A model generated the notes under the pieces. The model was not told the DNA's origin, did not search any database, and was given only the letters and a program-made list of their open reading frames with translations. This document shows, piece by piece, positions 1-10,164 of a stretch of 64,000 nucleotides of DNA. The stretch spans positions 2,854,501 through 2,918,500 of the forward strand of contig CM040086.1 of assembly GCA_022496805.1 (NCBI GenBank), in the 5' to 3' direction. This DNA is from Pohlia nutans (lineage: Eukaryota > Streptophyta > Bryopsida > Bryales > Mniaceae). The position numbers and the translations under genes were made by a program. Each line of letters opens with the position of its first letter. The first letter of the stretch is position 1.

Positions 1-87
1 ATCCTGAGCACTTGCTGGAGTTTTGGCATCCTACAGAGACTAATCACTTACAATCTCATGAAGAGGCTGCACCTTCTCATCTGCCAG
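1..87 (+). CDS. Possible internal exon, cut by window edge
   Basis: The first 87 bases stay open in two frames and end at a plausible splice donor (CCAG followed by GTATTT). One frame reads a His/Glu-rich stretch that looks coding. No domain is recognisable, and I could not connect it by phase to the exons at 1095-1691. It may belong to the same plus-strand gene or be chance. Confidence 0.22.
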
Positions 88-1094
88 GTATTTTTATTTT
101 ATGACTTTCTTTGGTTCTTCTGTTGGTACTTGGTACTTGGAAGCACACGCATTTCTCATGTCATTTCAAACACTTCTTAAAAGACCAAGGATCCATGTTT
201 CAATCATGTTGTGAAAAGTATAATTGAGGTGAGGCCAAAGTTTTTGTCACCAGAATCCGAGAAGAGCATTGCATGTACATCAACAAAATTGAAGATTAGA
301 AACTTCCCGTGTGAAAAACTGCTTAAAAATCATGGCTTGATCCTTTAGGGTTTAACCAAAAGTTTTTGGTTGCGAATCACAACAGGCTCTTGCGATTGTC
401 ACCAGCGTTTGTATCACCCGTGCATTCCTACTACAATTCATCTCTATGGCAATTTGATGGAGGTGCACACTGATGGAAACTGATGAATTCTGGCACCTTC
501 CCCGAAATCATGAGATTCGAAATTCAATCCAATCAAGGTCATACACTTAGAAATCTAGCATAATTCTTGATAGTGAGTCGCCCTACCAGTGTACTGGTAC
601 TTTCTGTCAAGCTTTGGTGATGTGCGCGGCTGGTTTTGTGAGTTGGGGATTTCCAGATGTCACAATGAAGCGTGTTGTGTCGGTGCAACTGGGTTTCAGG
701 ATGGTCGACGATGCTTGGACGGGGCCTGCTTTGATCGCTGAATTTGTTCATTCTTAGAGATAATGTTCCGTCAGATTGCTGTAGTCGAAGGTTCATTCAT
801 GTTCAATCTGCATGACTCGAGCTTAGATTGCAGACTTTGATGAGCCTAATTTTCAGAAAATGCTGTTCTTCAAGTCCAATTCGAAGTGGGGCATGAACAA
901 GACAAATTTGGTGTTAGCTCTAGCGCTTGTACTCTTGTTGGAACTATCTTGGTTAGGTTTTCAGTAAGAAATTAGCATGCTGACTGATCTGCATAATTCA
1001 GCGCAGCTCCTCAAGGTGCGCACCTAGTTTGTTTGGTTTACTAGTTGTAGTTTCTATATTCAGTTGAATTGTACTAAATCTTCAATTTGTGTAG
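88..1094. other. Intron or intergenic, no gene seen
   Basis: I see no convincing exon here. The segment at about 200-300 (a TTGTGAAAAGT box, then a CACCAGAATC...AGAGCATTGCA block) is a diverged relative of the tandem repeats at 7.72-8.31 kb in the same orientation. The 85-codon minus-strand ORF at 539-796 has no coding look and I do not call it. Confidence 0.4.
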
Positions 1095-1691
1095 GGCTCG
1101 TGAACAAGTGCAAAGGTATTCTATGAGAGAAGCTGCCAAGGGTAATCAGACGACTGAAGGAGACAGGTAGTCCTTTGTGGCAAGTGTTCTTTAATCTCGA
1201 TTACTCTGTCTTCAGGGTCAGCCATGTTACGTGTTGCCTATAATATTTGCACAATTATGGAGCAGTGTATGGCAGTAGTTGGTCGTGAGTTGATTGTGTG
1301 TACATGGCACCTTGGAATGCGGGGCAAGATTTTACGAGATTGGAATATTTCATTACCAAGATTTTACTTCTGTCTTGAAATATTATTGAAATATTATTCT
1401 AGCTTCGTTGGTTTAGTCATCAGTTCGTCATGTTGTTATTCAGTCGACAGCGTATGTTGCAACATCATCTCCTATGTAGATTATGTTAGAGCTTTGTACT
1501 TTTCTTGCAGGATAAAATTTGAAGAACTCGCGGTTTCTGCAATTGCTACCAAAGCAGCTGAGGCTGTTAAAAGGAGATTTGATGCAACGTAAGTACTTTA
1601 GCGCTGTACTCCATCCAAGTGATATGATACTCATTTTAACCTTGTTGACTTTTCGTGCAGAATCCTAAGGGTTGATCCTCAAGCACACTAA
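1095..1691 (+). CDS. C-terminal exons of an unidentified spliced gene
   Basis: Three exons join in one continuous frame: 1095-1166, 1511-1588 and 1661-1691, the last ending at TAA. Acceptors are GTAG, TTGCAG and GTGCAG; donors are ACAG/GTAGTC and CAAC/GTAAGT. Junction phases are 2 and 2 and both restore whole codons (an Arg and a Thr). The encoded tail is about 60 aa, basic and Ala-rich (for example ATKAAEAVKRRFDA), probably helical, and ends in Gln-Ala-His. Upstream exons could not be linked, because the 960-1015 segment does not stay open in the required phase. I do not recognise the protein. Splice-site and phase agreement support a real gene, but no function can be assigned. Confidence 0.5.
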
Positions 1692-1721
1692 TACTGAGGG
1701 TTGATCCACAAGCACACTAAC
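1668..1721 (+). repeat. 31-bp tandem duplication across the stop codon
   Basis: The block GGGTTGATCC-(T/A)-CAAGCACACTAA occurs twice, beginning at about 1669 and 1700. The first copy holds the last codons and TAA of the upstream gene, so the duplication repeats the end of the coding sequence and its stop immediately downstream. Confidence 0.75.
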
Positions 1722-2361
1722 CCTCCTATGGATGCATTACATACCCTGCATGATGGCAAGTTCCTTCATCTTTCGGTTACAGACCGAGGTAAACATCTAC
1801 CTTGTTTTATTCTTGTATCATTGATCTTGAAGCACCCTTGTCATGTGCTAGTTTAATCTTTCTTGGTTTACTTGCCTGTAAGCTCTTCCTGCTCCTTTAT
1901 CAGGAGTTCTATTATCGGTATGCAATAATGTTAATCGTCACATCCTGAAAGCTGACAAGTTGTGTCTTTCATTGTGTACAGATGGGCAAATTCGGCTTAT
2001 GTTAGTGTGATAGGGGTTACAAACTGTTGGTGATTTCTGCCGGCACTAGACGGTGCTGCTTTTCCACTTATAGGTTCTTGGGAATTGTAGAAGCTATGCA
2101 GATATAGGAGAGAACCAAAGTGAAGGGGATCTGGTGAGTGCCATGTACTTCTGACTCTTCATACGATGGATGAGTTTGTGTTTAATGTGATTCAGGTTCA
2201 GCTTCAAATTATAATGGGTACTTGAATCTTGTGCAGTTCTGGCGTTGAATGGTAGGTTCAGTTTCTACGGTTATGTTGCTAGTTCAGGATTTTGATCTCA
2301 GTTCACTAAGTTGAGAGTTTTTGATAATGGAACTTGACTAGGGACCACATGATACAACATA
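1692..2361. other. 3' flank, no gene seen
   Basis: This stretch probably holds the 3' untranslated or downstream region of the preceding gene. No ORF, RNA gene or TE end could be supported up to the Stowaway element. Confidence 0.35.
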
Positions 2362-2612
2362 CTCCCTCTGTCCCAAAGTTATTGTCATGTTTGAAAGTCA
2401 TGTTTGAAAGTGCTTTTTTAAGTAGGTCAAAAAAATACTTCCCTGTGGCCAATTTTATTTAGGTTGCAATGAACACATGCAATGTTCTTCAATCATTCTA
2501 GTGACATAATTTGGAACCTTTTTTAATCATGTTTCTTACAATATGATCAATGAAATTGGCTCAAATAAATACCAAACAAACAAGTTGGACAATAACTTTG
2601 GGACGGAGGGAG
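2362..2612. mobile_element. Stowaway-type MITE (Tc1/mariner group)
   Basis: The 251-bp segment is bounded by inverted repeats of about 25 bp that start CTCCCTCYGTCCCAAAG and differ at one position. This is the hallmark terminus of plant Stowaway MITEs, which are non-autonomous relatives of mariner. The left end is preceded by TA, the expected target dinucleotide. The right end is followed by GA rather than TA, so one target base has mutated or the boundary has drifted. It has no coding capacity. It sits in the spacer between the first gene and the Harbinger element. Confidence 0.9.
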
Positions 2613-2935
2613 GATTTGTTTGATCAATTAGCTTTCTCTGCTCTGTTTAGTCAGTCAGCTTTTTATGCTTCGTCAGGTAAGTCAGAGAACTAATTCCTGT
2701 CTGTAGTCCTTTTGTTTTGCGACTACTTCAGAAGTTCTCCAATCTGGGAATGGCAAACTCATACCTTGTCTTCACACAAATTTGTATTTGAATTCTACAC
2801 ACCTATTTATCAAGCCCACAGATGATGTGAATCGAGGTACTACATCTCAAAAACCACAATGAGCTCTACATAACCGAGGGAAAACCAAAAAAAATCTTAT
2901 TAAAAGTTTGTGAAATGAACATTGCAATTCAAAAA
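2613..2935. other. Spacer, Harbinger left flank
   Basis: The left end of the Harbinger element should lie here or further left, but I could not find a terminal inverted repeat pair with TTA/TAA target duplications. Nothing else is recognisable. Confidence 0.3.
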
Positions 2936-3928
2936 TCAGTCATCCTTCAGTAATGAGCTAAAATAACCCTGACCACTACTTGACCCTCCTACGGGTCCCT
3001 CAAAACCTCCCTCATCAATAACATTTACAAGATGAGCAAACGTTTCAGTCATTTGGGCTAACGTTTCAGTCATTTGGGCTGGTTCTATTCCAGGTTCATC
3101 TACTTTTTGTTTGCCTCGTTCTATAGTCTTCAGCTCTTCTGCTTCAAATCGTGCTTCCTTCACGGCAACTTCCATGCGATGTTTGTCGTATTCTGCTCGT
3201 TCTAGATGATTGTGATAGTAAGAATCTGCAAAGTACGCATCGTTTGATTGTCGTTTTTGTTGCTGCAATTCTTGCTCCCTCAAACGAAGTTCTCGCTCTT
3301 TTAATTGAACTAACTTCAGTTGTGATTGGGCAATGATTCTGTTTGCTTCCACATCTGCCTACATCATCTTCAATCGTTGCAATCCCTCTTGTTTGCTCAT
3401 TTTGGCTTGCTTTGATCCTCCAGGTCTATCTTCGTCATGTGAATCAACCGTGTCCTCACTGCCTTCAGCTCCTTCAGCTTCCTTCCGTTTCTGACTATCC
3501 AAATTTTTGGGTTTCGGTGGTTGTACAATTGGAGCCATAAATTTAGGGTACGTGTTCAGAATCCTCCAACAATGAAGAAACCTAAACTCTTTATTTTCCT
3601 CAGATTTGAAAAGTTGTTTTGCTCTATCCACCATGTCGCCTTCGTTCGTACCTGATGGTTGTAACCTTTGTACCTGCAAATAAATACTTGCAAACTTCGT
3701 TACGTCTTTAGAGATTGTTCCGTAACGTGCGCTTAATCCTTTTGCTGAACGTGCTTGTGAACGACTTGGTTTCTTTTCATTATACAACGTCTCGATGGAA
3801 CTCCATAATTTGTCCCTGCTTTGGGACGTCCCCAATTCTCGGTTCTCGCTGACTGACATATACGCACGGCAGAGGACCTCATCTTCCTCGTCACTCCAGT
3901 TTGGTGCCTTGCCTCGTCCTTTATCCAT
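2936..3928 (-). pseudogene. PIF/Harbinger ORF1: Myb/SANT-like DNA-binding protein, one nonsense codon
   Basis: PIF/Harbinger elements carry a second ORF encoding a Myb/SANT-like protein that binds DNA and helps bring the transposase to the ends. Here the N-terminus has the trihelix/Myb-like pattern (PNWSDEEDEVLCRAY at about residues 9-23, later W-S-S-I-E and a conserved F-R-F-L-H-C-W block near 140). The C-terminal part is a charged, Gln-rich coiled coil, followed by a tandem A-Q-M-T-E-T repeat. A single in-frame TAG at 3359-3361 splits a frame of about 329 aa after codon 189; both halves continue in the same frame without other damage. It is divergently oriented to the transposase at 4497, the usual head-to-head layout of the superfamily. 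The nonsense codon suggests recent inactivation unless the stop is read through. Confidence 0.8.
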
Positions 3929-4074
3929 TGTAGATATTTTAAAATATAATGTAATACACTAAAATGTAATATAATAGTTATACTAAAATGTAACAAAAGA
4001 TAATAGATAAAATATATCAAATGAATTCATATCGAATAATGATATATAATTGTATTTATACTAAAATTATGTGC

Positions 4075-4372
4075 CTCTAAAAGTAAAATTATGTGGCTCT
4101 TAAAGTAAAAGCATACTACTAAAAGTAAAAGCATACTACTTAAAGTAAAAGCATACTACTAAAAGTAAAAGCATACTACTAAACGTAAAATCATATTACT
4201 AAAAGTAAAAGCATACTACTAAAAGTAAAATCATATCACTAAAAGTAAAATCATATCATTAAAAGTAAAATAATATTACTAAAAGTAAAATCATATCACT
4301 AAAAGTAAAATCGTATTACTAAAAGTAAAATAAGATTCCCAAAAGTAAAATCATATCACTAAAAGTAAAATA
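4075..4372. repeat. 20-bp minisatellite between the two Harbinger ORFs
   Basis: About 14-15 copies of a 20-bp unit, consensus near AAAAGTAAAAGCATACTACT, with later copies drifting to ATCATATCACT. It fills about half of the 570-bp gap between the divergent ORFs, where a bidirectional promoter and the 5' leaders should lie. Confidence 0.9.
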
Positions 4373-4496
4373 AATTTTTTGAATATATTTCTATTAATTT
4401 TATTTCGAATATATCTAAATTTATTTTATTTTGAGTATATTTATATATTTTTTAATTTTCTATGTGTATGGTTTTTTAGATATTCATACATAGAAA

Positions 4497-5851
4497 ATGG
4501 ATGCTCGACGTGGAACGTGGCCGAGGCGAAGTGCGGAGAGTGTATTTGATTCCGACAATGATTTCTTTTATCATGGTAGTCTGGTGCACAGGTTTAGTAT
4601 TCGGCATCGAGCTAGGATGCAGGAGCTGTTACAAGAGGAACCTAGACGACGTGGAGGATCACGCCCTGGAAGACTGAAACAAAAAAGAAGAAGAGCGGAA
4701 GATGCTGATGAACGACTTTTTCAAGATTACTTCGAACCGACGGGGTCTGTATATTCAGAAAGTGACTTTCGTCGACGGTTTCGTATGTCCAAGCGGCTGT
4801 TTTTGAAGATAGTTCATGAAATCAATGAGTACGACTCTTATTTTATTCAAAAAAGAGATGCTACTGGGAAATTGGGATTGAGTGCCATCCAAAAGTGTGC
4901 AGCTGCTGTGCAGATCCTGGGTTATGGTGTGACAGCCGATGCTATGGATCAGTATTTCAGAATGGCTGAGAGTACAGCGAGGGAAGCTTTAAAAAGATTT
5001 GTGAAAGCAATTCGAGGAGTGTACGAGGCTCGGTACTTGAGGAAACCAACAAGAGAAGACTTATTACAGCAAACGCAGATTAACGAACGTCGAGGGTGGC
5101 CGGGTATGTTTGCGTCACTGGACTGCATGCACTATGTCTGGAAGAACTGTCCCGTAGCTTGGCAGGGCCATACCAGAACAAAGATCATAATCGGAGCATT
5201 GTTCTAGAAGCAGTTGCTGATCAGTCTCTGTGGATATGGCATGCTTTTTTTGGAGTAGCGGGATCGAACAATGATCTCACAGTATTAGATCGGAGCCCAC
5301 TTGTTCAAGATTATTTAAGTGGAGAATCTCAAAATGTTTCATTTGTTGTGAATGGCCGCACATACAAGGGTTATTATTTATTGGCAGATGGGATATATCC
5401 AAAATGGAAGATTTTTGTGCAGTCCGTTATCGAACCAAGCAATGAAAAATACAAATGGTATGCCAAAAAGCAAGAGGGTGCTAGAAAGGACGCCGAGAGA
5501 TGCTTTGGAGTGCTTCAACAAAGGTGGGGAATAATAAGACAGCCAAATATGTATTGGCATGAGGAAACAATACATAATATCATATATGCTTGCATTATAT
5601 TGCACAACATGATCATTGAGGACGAGAGAGAACACAACTTACCAAATGTGGGAATTCCACAGCGACCCATGTATCCGGGTGAAGCGAGCGTTGGTTCGGA
5701 TCAACCTCGAGAAGCTAATATTCTGAGAGGTTTAACTTTTGATGCCTACCAACGTGGAGTTATAGACATTCATGATGCGAGAATTCACTTTGATCTAAAG
5801 AGGGACCTTATTGACCACTGGTGGGCGCCTAGGGGTAATGCACCAGCATAA
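4497..5851 (+). pseudogene. PIF/Harbinger DDE transposase, one frameshift
   Basis: The product is the plant-type Harbinger transposase (DDE_4/Plant_tran family), which cuts and pastes the element at TTA sites. All three catalytic acidic motifs are visible: the first Asp in F-A-S-L-D-C-M-H (about 5119), the second in G-S-N-N-D-L-T, and the Glu in K-D-A-E-R-C-F-G-V-L. The N-terminal half (4497-5207) is in one frame, and the C-terminal half (to the TAA at 5849-5851) is in another. The switch lies near 5163-5172, at the C-P-V-A-W-Q-G motif, and fits loss of one base. Total length of about 450 aa is normal for the family. The lesion and the nonsense codon in the partner ORF make this copy non-autonomous unless either is a sequence error. 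Confidence 0.88.
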
Positions 5852-5871
5852 AAATTCATATTTATTTAATA

Positions 5872-5955
5872 TATTTATTATAGTAATGTATGTTTTTACT
5901 ATTTATTACAGTAATGTATGTTTTTACTATTTATTATAGTAATGTATGTTGTTAC
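5872..5955. repeat. 28-bp direct repeat, three copies
   Basis: The motif GTAATGTATGTTTTTACTA recurs at 5883, 5911 and 5939 with exact 28-bp spacing, just after the transposase stop. It may be a subterminal repeat of the Harbinger element. Confidence 0.75.
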
Positions 5956-6349
5956 CTCACCACGATGTTCGACAATTAAACATATTCCACAATCAATGTT
6001 GTAATGATGTTGGTTGTGGCATGAGTTACAGTTGGTAATGGGTTCTCTCTTGTTGGTTTTAGTATATGTAAGTGTGGTTATGGAGTTGTTGTTGTTCGGT
6101 TTAAGCATGTTTAGTGTGTGCAATACAAAATCTTCTTTAAGCAGAAACAATTCTACCTATGTGACGGGAATGGGATTTGTCGTGCTTCAACTTTGAAAAT
6201 TTATAACTAATTCATTCTTCATCAAAAAATTATGCTTCAACTTGTGTTGGAATCTATTTCTTCTTGCCTAACTCTAAAAAATAATAATACTAAATAACTT
6301 CAATGTCTTATATATGTATTACTTATTCAGTTGGGATTGGGGTAACCAC
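5956..6349. other. Harbinger right flank, no gene seen
   Basis: AT-rich spacer. The right end of the Harbinger element is expected here, but I could not identify the terminal repeat. Confidence 0.3.
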
Positions 6350-6506
6350 CTGAAGAGAATAACTCTCAGGAAGATGGCATGGGCCACTGGACAGGAAGTT
6401 CATAACCAGGAAATAGATTTCTGCAATGTCCACGTCGGCATTGTTATCGGGACAAGTCTCTGCACCACATAATGTTTCTGAACTCCCAGGCACTGCAGGT
6501 GCAGCG
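6350..6506 (-). CDS. Exon resembling N-terminus of plant PHIP/BRWD-like WD40-bromodomain proteins
   Basis: On the minus strand the segment lies between an acceptor (GTTTCAG, then CGCTGC) and a donor (CTTCAG/GTGGTT). It encodes 52 full codons with one incoming base. The stretch D-V-D-I-A-E-I-Y-F-L-V-M-N-F-L-S-S-G-P-C matches, from memory, the conserved first motif of plant PHIP/BRWD-like chromatin proteins, where a hydrophobic I-Y-F-L-x-x-x-F-L-S-x-G-P-C precedes the WD40 repeats. The WD40 and bromodomain exons are not seen downstream on the minus strand before the Harbinger region, so this is either an isolated fragment or a gene broken by insertions. Function is inferred only from the motif. 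Confidence 0.45.
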
Positions 6507-6975
6507 CTGAAACAACCAAGGTAATCAGGCCGTTCCTTGGTAAATACAGCCATCAACAAGAGCTGTATTACTGCAACTCACCATCCTCGTACTCAGTCGC
6601 CTAAACTAGAAAGGGCTAAGCAGAGTCTACAACATGCTACACTTTATAACAATAAATTTCGAAAGTCCTCAACATAATTTCTCGTCATAATTTCTCGTCA
6701 ACTCATAATTTCTCGTCAAGTCCTCAACATAATTTCTCGTCAACTCATCTACTTCAGTGATCATATTTAAGATAGAATGATAAAATTAAAGGCCATGAAT
6801 CAAGCATCCAAATGCCCAAAAAACAAAGAAGATGTCAATCACACGAGATACGGTAACCAATTTTTGGTGAAGGTGATTGTGGTGTTGTCCTATTGCACAA
6901 CCCAACTGAGAGACACAACGCGAGAAATTGAAACGCTCGAAAGTTACACCCGTTCATTCCAAGCTGTAAATGCAC
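6507..6975. other. Spacer with short TAATTTCTCGTCA repeats
   Basis: Between about 6670 and 6745 the words CATAATTTCTCGTCA and TCCTCAACATAATTTCTCGTCA recur four times as a small imperfect tandem array. No gene is seen in the rest. Confidence 0.5.
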
Positions 6976-7061
6976 CTGCTTGACTATTTCGTTTTGGTTG
7001 GAGCCCGCCAGCATGAAAGAAACCATCTCGGCTATTAACAGTTCAGCAGATGCGGTCAGCC
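6976..7061 (-). CDS. Possible exon, strand ambiguous
   Basis: On the minus strand the segment is flanked by an acceptor (TTGACTGCAG) and a donor (AAGCAG/GTGCAT) and encodes 28 codons of helical sequence (LLIAEMVSFMLAG). Its phase (one base carried in, none out) does not join directly to the exons at 7490-7666 or 6350-6506, so intervening exons would be needed. The plus strand also stays open across 6980-7204 with plausible composition, so the coding strand is uncertain. Not recognised. Confidence 0.25.
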
Positions 7062-7489
7062 CTGCAGTCAACCCCAAAAATGATAGTATCTTCACGGCAA
7101 ATTTTATAATTCGGGGCTACGTTCGTGCTACTTCACCTTCGGAAAACAAGAATCCAATCCGGCTAGAAGAACAGGGGTGGTCATACTTGTGCTGGAGACT
7201 GTAGTTCCGACGCCACCTGAAACCACACATTTCATCATTCACATATAACTATCCTTAATTAGCATAAATAAATAATTGCTCCAATTCGGACATTAATTAA
7301 GAAAGCACTAACTCAAGCAGAGAATACTAAAACCATTGGCTCCTCTACTAAACCCTATTACCAGCAACAGCTCGTCTATTCATACACTTGGTTGGCCTTC
7401 AAATAGTGAGCAGGACTTGGGAAAATCTCTGTAACCATGCATCTTAATCCCGCACTAATTAAGACATAAGGGAACTGATTAGAGCCTAC

Positions 7490-7666
7490 CTGGAACATAT
7501 TGCACGGAGCGCCATTAGCAGAAACCAGTTTCTGACGGAGAAGATGAGCAACGTGTTTCAGGGGACTTGCTTTAACAATGCAGCGACTAATTGTCCCAGG
7601 GCTCAGCATCACGGAAGAAGAGGCTTCCTCTTCCATACTGAATTCCTCTGTCTCATCCGAACCCAT
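7490..7666 (-). CDS. Possible first coding exon, unidentified
   Basis: A minus-strand ATG at 7666 starts 59 codons that end exactly at a CAG/GTAGGC donor. The N-terminus is acidic (DETEEF, MEEEASSS). The second half looks folded (SPLKHVAHLLRQKLVSANG). It could be the first exon of a minus-strand gene that includes the exon-like segments at 6976 and 6350, but phases do not connect without missing exons. No domain recognised. Confidence 0.35.
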
Positions 7667-7714
7667 CGTTGCATTCACCTCTGCCTATGCCTGGAAGCAT
7701 TCATAGTTTAAAAA

Positions 7715-8310
7715 TGGTCAATATAATCAATCGTGTTGTGAAAAGTTCATGATTCAAATGAGGCCAAAATTTATATCACCAGAACCAGCAATGAAGAAAA
7801 TAATTGAAAATTGAACCAAAGAAATGTCCTTAATATGCCCTACTCAAAAATTCTTTAAAATATAAGCATGAGGCCAGCTTCTTGGACCAAAGATTCATCA
7901 TTTGAAGATGAAAAATCCAGAGTCGAATTTTATATCGCCAGAATCAGTAAAGAGCATTGCAAGTGTTGATGAGGAAATAATTGAAAATTGAACTAAAGAA
8001 AACCCTCATATGACCTATTGAAAACTCCTAAAAACTGTATATATAAGGCCAGCTTCTTGGACTAAGAATTCATCATTGAAAGATGGTCGTAATGTGAAAA
8101 ATCCAGAGTCTAATTTTATATCACCAGAATCAGTATAGAGCATTGCACGTGTTGATGAGAGAATAACTGAAGATAGAACTAAAGAAAATCCAACTCAACA
8201 AACATGAGGCCTGCTTCTTGATTCATGATTTGAAATTACCAATTTAACTGGAAAATCAATAATTCAAATTTTATATCAGTGAACAACATTGAGAAAACAA
8301 TTGAAACATG
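7715..8310. repeat. Degenerate tandem repeat, about 160-186 bp period
   Basis: The block C-C-A-G-A-A-(T/C)-C-A-G followed by a GAGCATTGCA..GTTGATGA box recurs at 7779, 7938 and 8124, each preceded by an AATTTTATATC word and followed by AATTGAA..TGAACTAAAGAAA. A diverged copy in the same orientation lies at about 200-300. No coding content. Confidence 0.7.
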
Positions 8311-9351
8311 AAGCCCATTTTAGGGTTCTTAGTTACCTCCGATTTCATTGAAGAATCACGACATCAACATTGATTCTACGTTTCTTAACCCACGAAAACT
8401 TCAAAAGGGTGATTGCGAATCGAGGAGTGAAGGAATAATTTATTGCATACCTGTGCACAATGGGCCATCGATCGATACTGCGATGAACTACGTCCACGAC
8501 GAGGTCGTTGGGAACCCTTAAAAGAAAAACGTACCCAACAGAAAGAAATCGATTACAGGTTAGGGTTACAGGTTAGGTTAAAGGTCCACCGGAATTTCAC
8601 CGCACCTGTAAAGGTGGGGGAACTGTTCGTCCAAGGAGCTTTAAGGGCTTAAAGGTTAGGGGACGACTGGGGATGCTCTTAATGAACGTGCTGCAATTTT
8701 CTGTCTTAAAAAGACTGTTTGTGCCCATCCCTGGCGTTTTGTACAGTGCAGATACTATCTTACCCATGGTTGGTGGTAAGCCAGCAGATACTACCGATTG
8801 GTGGCCATATATGCTCCGAACTTACGAGTAGGGTTTGGAAGGGCAACGGTCGTGTTGTGTGAGGTCGAGTGTGAGTCGTCGATATTGCGTTCCTATATAG
8901 ATGGAGAAAAGCCCGTATTCCAGTCATTCTTGCTCCTCCTCGCTTGCTCTCTGCTTGACGACGTACGTACAGTGCTGTACTACACCATCAGGGGACCAGT
9001 AGATCGATCTGTAGTTGTCGACGATCGATCTAGGGTTGGAGAAGGCGGCGGCCATGGCTGCCTCGTGCATGGGGGCGGGATGGAGCTTTCGCTACGGTTG
9101 ATCTACTTGCATTGCGATCGATCGAGAGTGGAACAGAAGCAGCTGCCGATCGATGCTGCTGCTGCTGTAGCGGTTGTGATACATGGTAAGCCATGCCCTG
9201 ACCCGGCCCTTTTCGCACCTGCGTTTGTCAAGTGTGTTCGACCCTAGCCCCTGCCTGTGACCCAATACCAGGATCATACACCGATTGCTACGTTCGTTCG
9301 ATCGGGGAGTAGCTGCAACAACACGACGGTTCTTTAATTTAATGTTTGCTT
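8311..9351. other. Intergenic, CGATCG-rich, no firm gene
   Basis: Plus-strand ORFs at 8443-8652 and 8798-9247 have no recognisable domain. The palindrome CGATCG occurs repeatedly (about 8467, 9022, 9116, 9152, 9299). An ATG at 9054 has a strong GCCATGGCT context and begins 15 codons ending near an ACG/GTTGAT donor; it could be a short first exon, but nothing downstream confirms it. The word TAAGAGCATCCCC (reverse strand, 8669-8681) resembles Harbinger termini without a partner. Confidence 0.3.
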
Positions 9352-9632
9352 CACAGGAAGTTTAAAGTGGATTCCCTGTGACGTTTGCCCTACGTACACA
9401 GGGAATTTGGAAAAGAGTCGCACAACCTCACTGAGACACACAGGGAAAACTGAGACACAGGGAGCAATCAGTTTTTCCCTGTGCATGTCTCAATTTTCCC
9501 CGTGCATGTCTCAATATTCCCTGTGTGTCTTAGTTCTCTCTTGTGGACTCTTTACGAATTCCCTAGGTGTTTCATTTCACAGGGAATACACACGGAAACA
9601 CACAGGAAATCCACCACTTTAAGCTTCTAGTG
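9352..9632. mobile_element. CACTA-type MITE with foldback arms, TSD CTT
   Basis: The 281-bp element starts CACAGGAAG and ends CTTCTAGTG, so the terminal repeats begin CAC(A/T)(G/A)GAAG. Both sides carry the 3-bp target duplication CTT (9349-9351 and 9633-9635), the length typical of CACTA elements. The inverted similarity extends inward over most of the element through GAAGYTTAAAGTGG and repeated CACAGGGAA/TTCCCTGTG words, giving an internally palindromic structure. It has no ORF. It lies about 530 bp upstream of the 10165 start codon. Confidence 0.75.
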
Positions 9633-10164
9633 CTTAACAAGTTTCTAGTTATTCCTCGGCGGTGCTAACACAGTATGGTCCGAGTAGTGACCATGGAATA
9701 TATGGGGATATGTGTTGAGTCCTGTTCATGCGATGCTTAACTTGTACGTGATGGAACCGATCTGTTATATCATACTTGTGGCTTCGTTAATTTCTGGGGT
9801 TTAGTAACTGATCTCAGACTTAAAACAGATGTGGTGTAGGAGCTGAGCCTGACGATCACCGAAAGATGGTAGGGCTGGCTACTTTTCTCAAACACCACCA
9901 GCTTCTCTAAGGTAATTCCCATTCATTCCCATTCATTCCCGTATCTTTCAGCTGCTGTGAGTCTATTAAGTGCTAAATAAACAAAATAATTTCGTGGATC
10001 TTGTCCCTATTTTCTAACACACTGAAACATGAAACTTTTTCGTTCCTTCGTTCTCACTGTTTCTTTCCTGGAAGCGTGACGGTGACGGTGTCGCCCGGTC
10101 AGTATTTTCAAAAGCTTTGGCTCACCATTCCCGTTGTCGTCTCTCTCACTGATGTCGCCTCGCC
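9633..10164. other. 5' flank of the DUF2439 gene
   Basis: Presumed promoter and leader of the gene starting at 10165. A short tandem CCCATTCATT repeat lies at about 9919-9938. No clear TATA box was identified. Confidence 0.3.

Noticed and set aside
4075..4372. CRISPR-like array (regular 20-bp units)
   Set aside because: Units are contiguous with no unique spacers; it is a plant minisatellite between transposon ORFs.
8669..8681. Right terminus of the Harbinger element (TAAGAGCATCCCC on the minus strand)
   Set aside because: No matching inverted terminus was found left of the Myb-like ORF, and the site is 2.8 kb beyond the transposase.
8798..9247. 149-codon plus-strand ORF as a gene
   Set aside because: No domain, Kozak-like start or splice logic. 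The region is rich in CGATCG palindromes and its reading frame looks like chance in GC-richer DNA.
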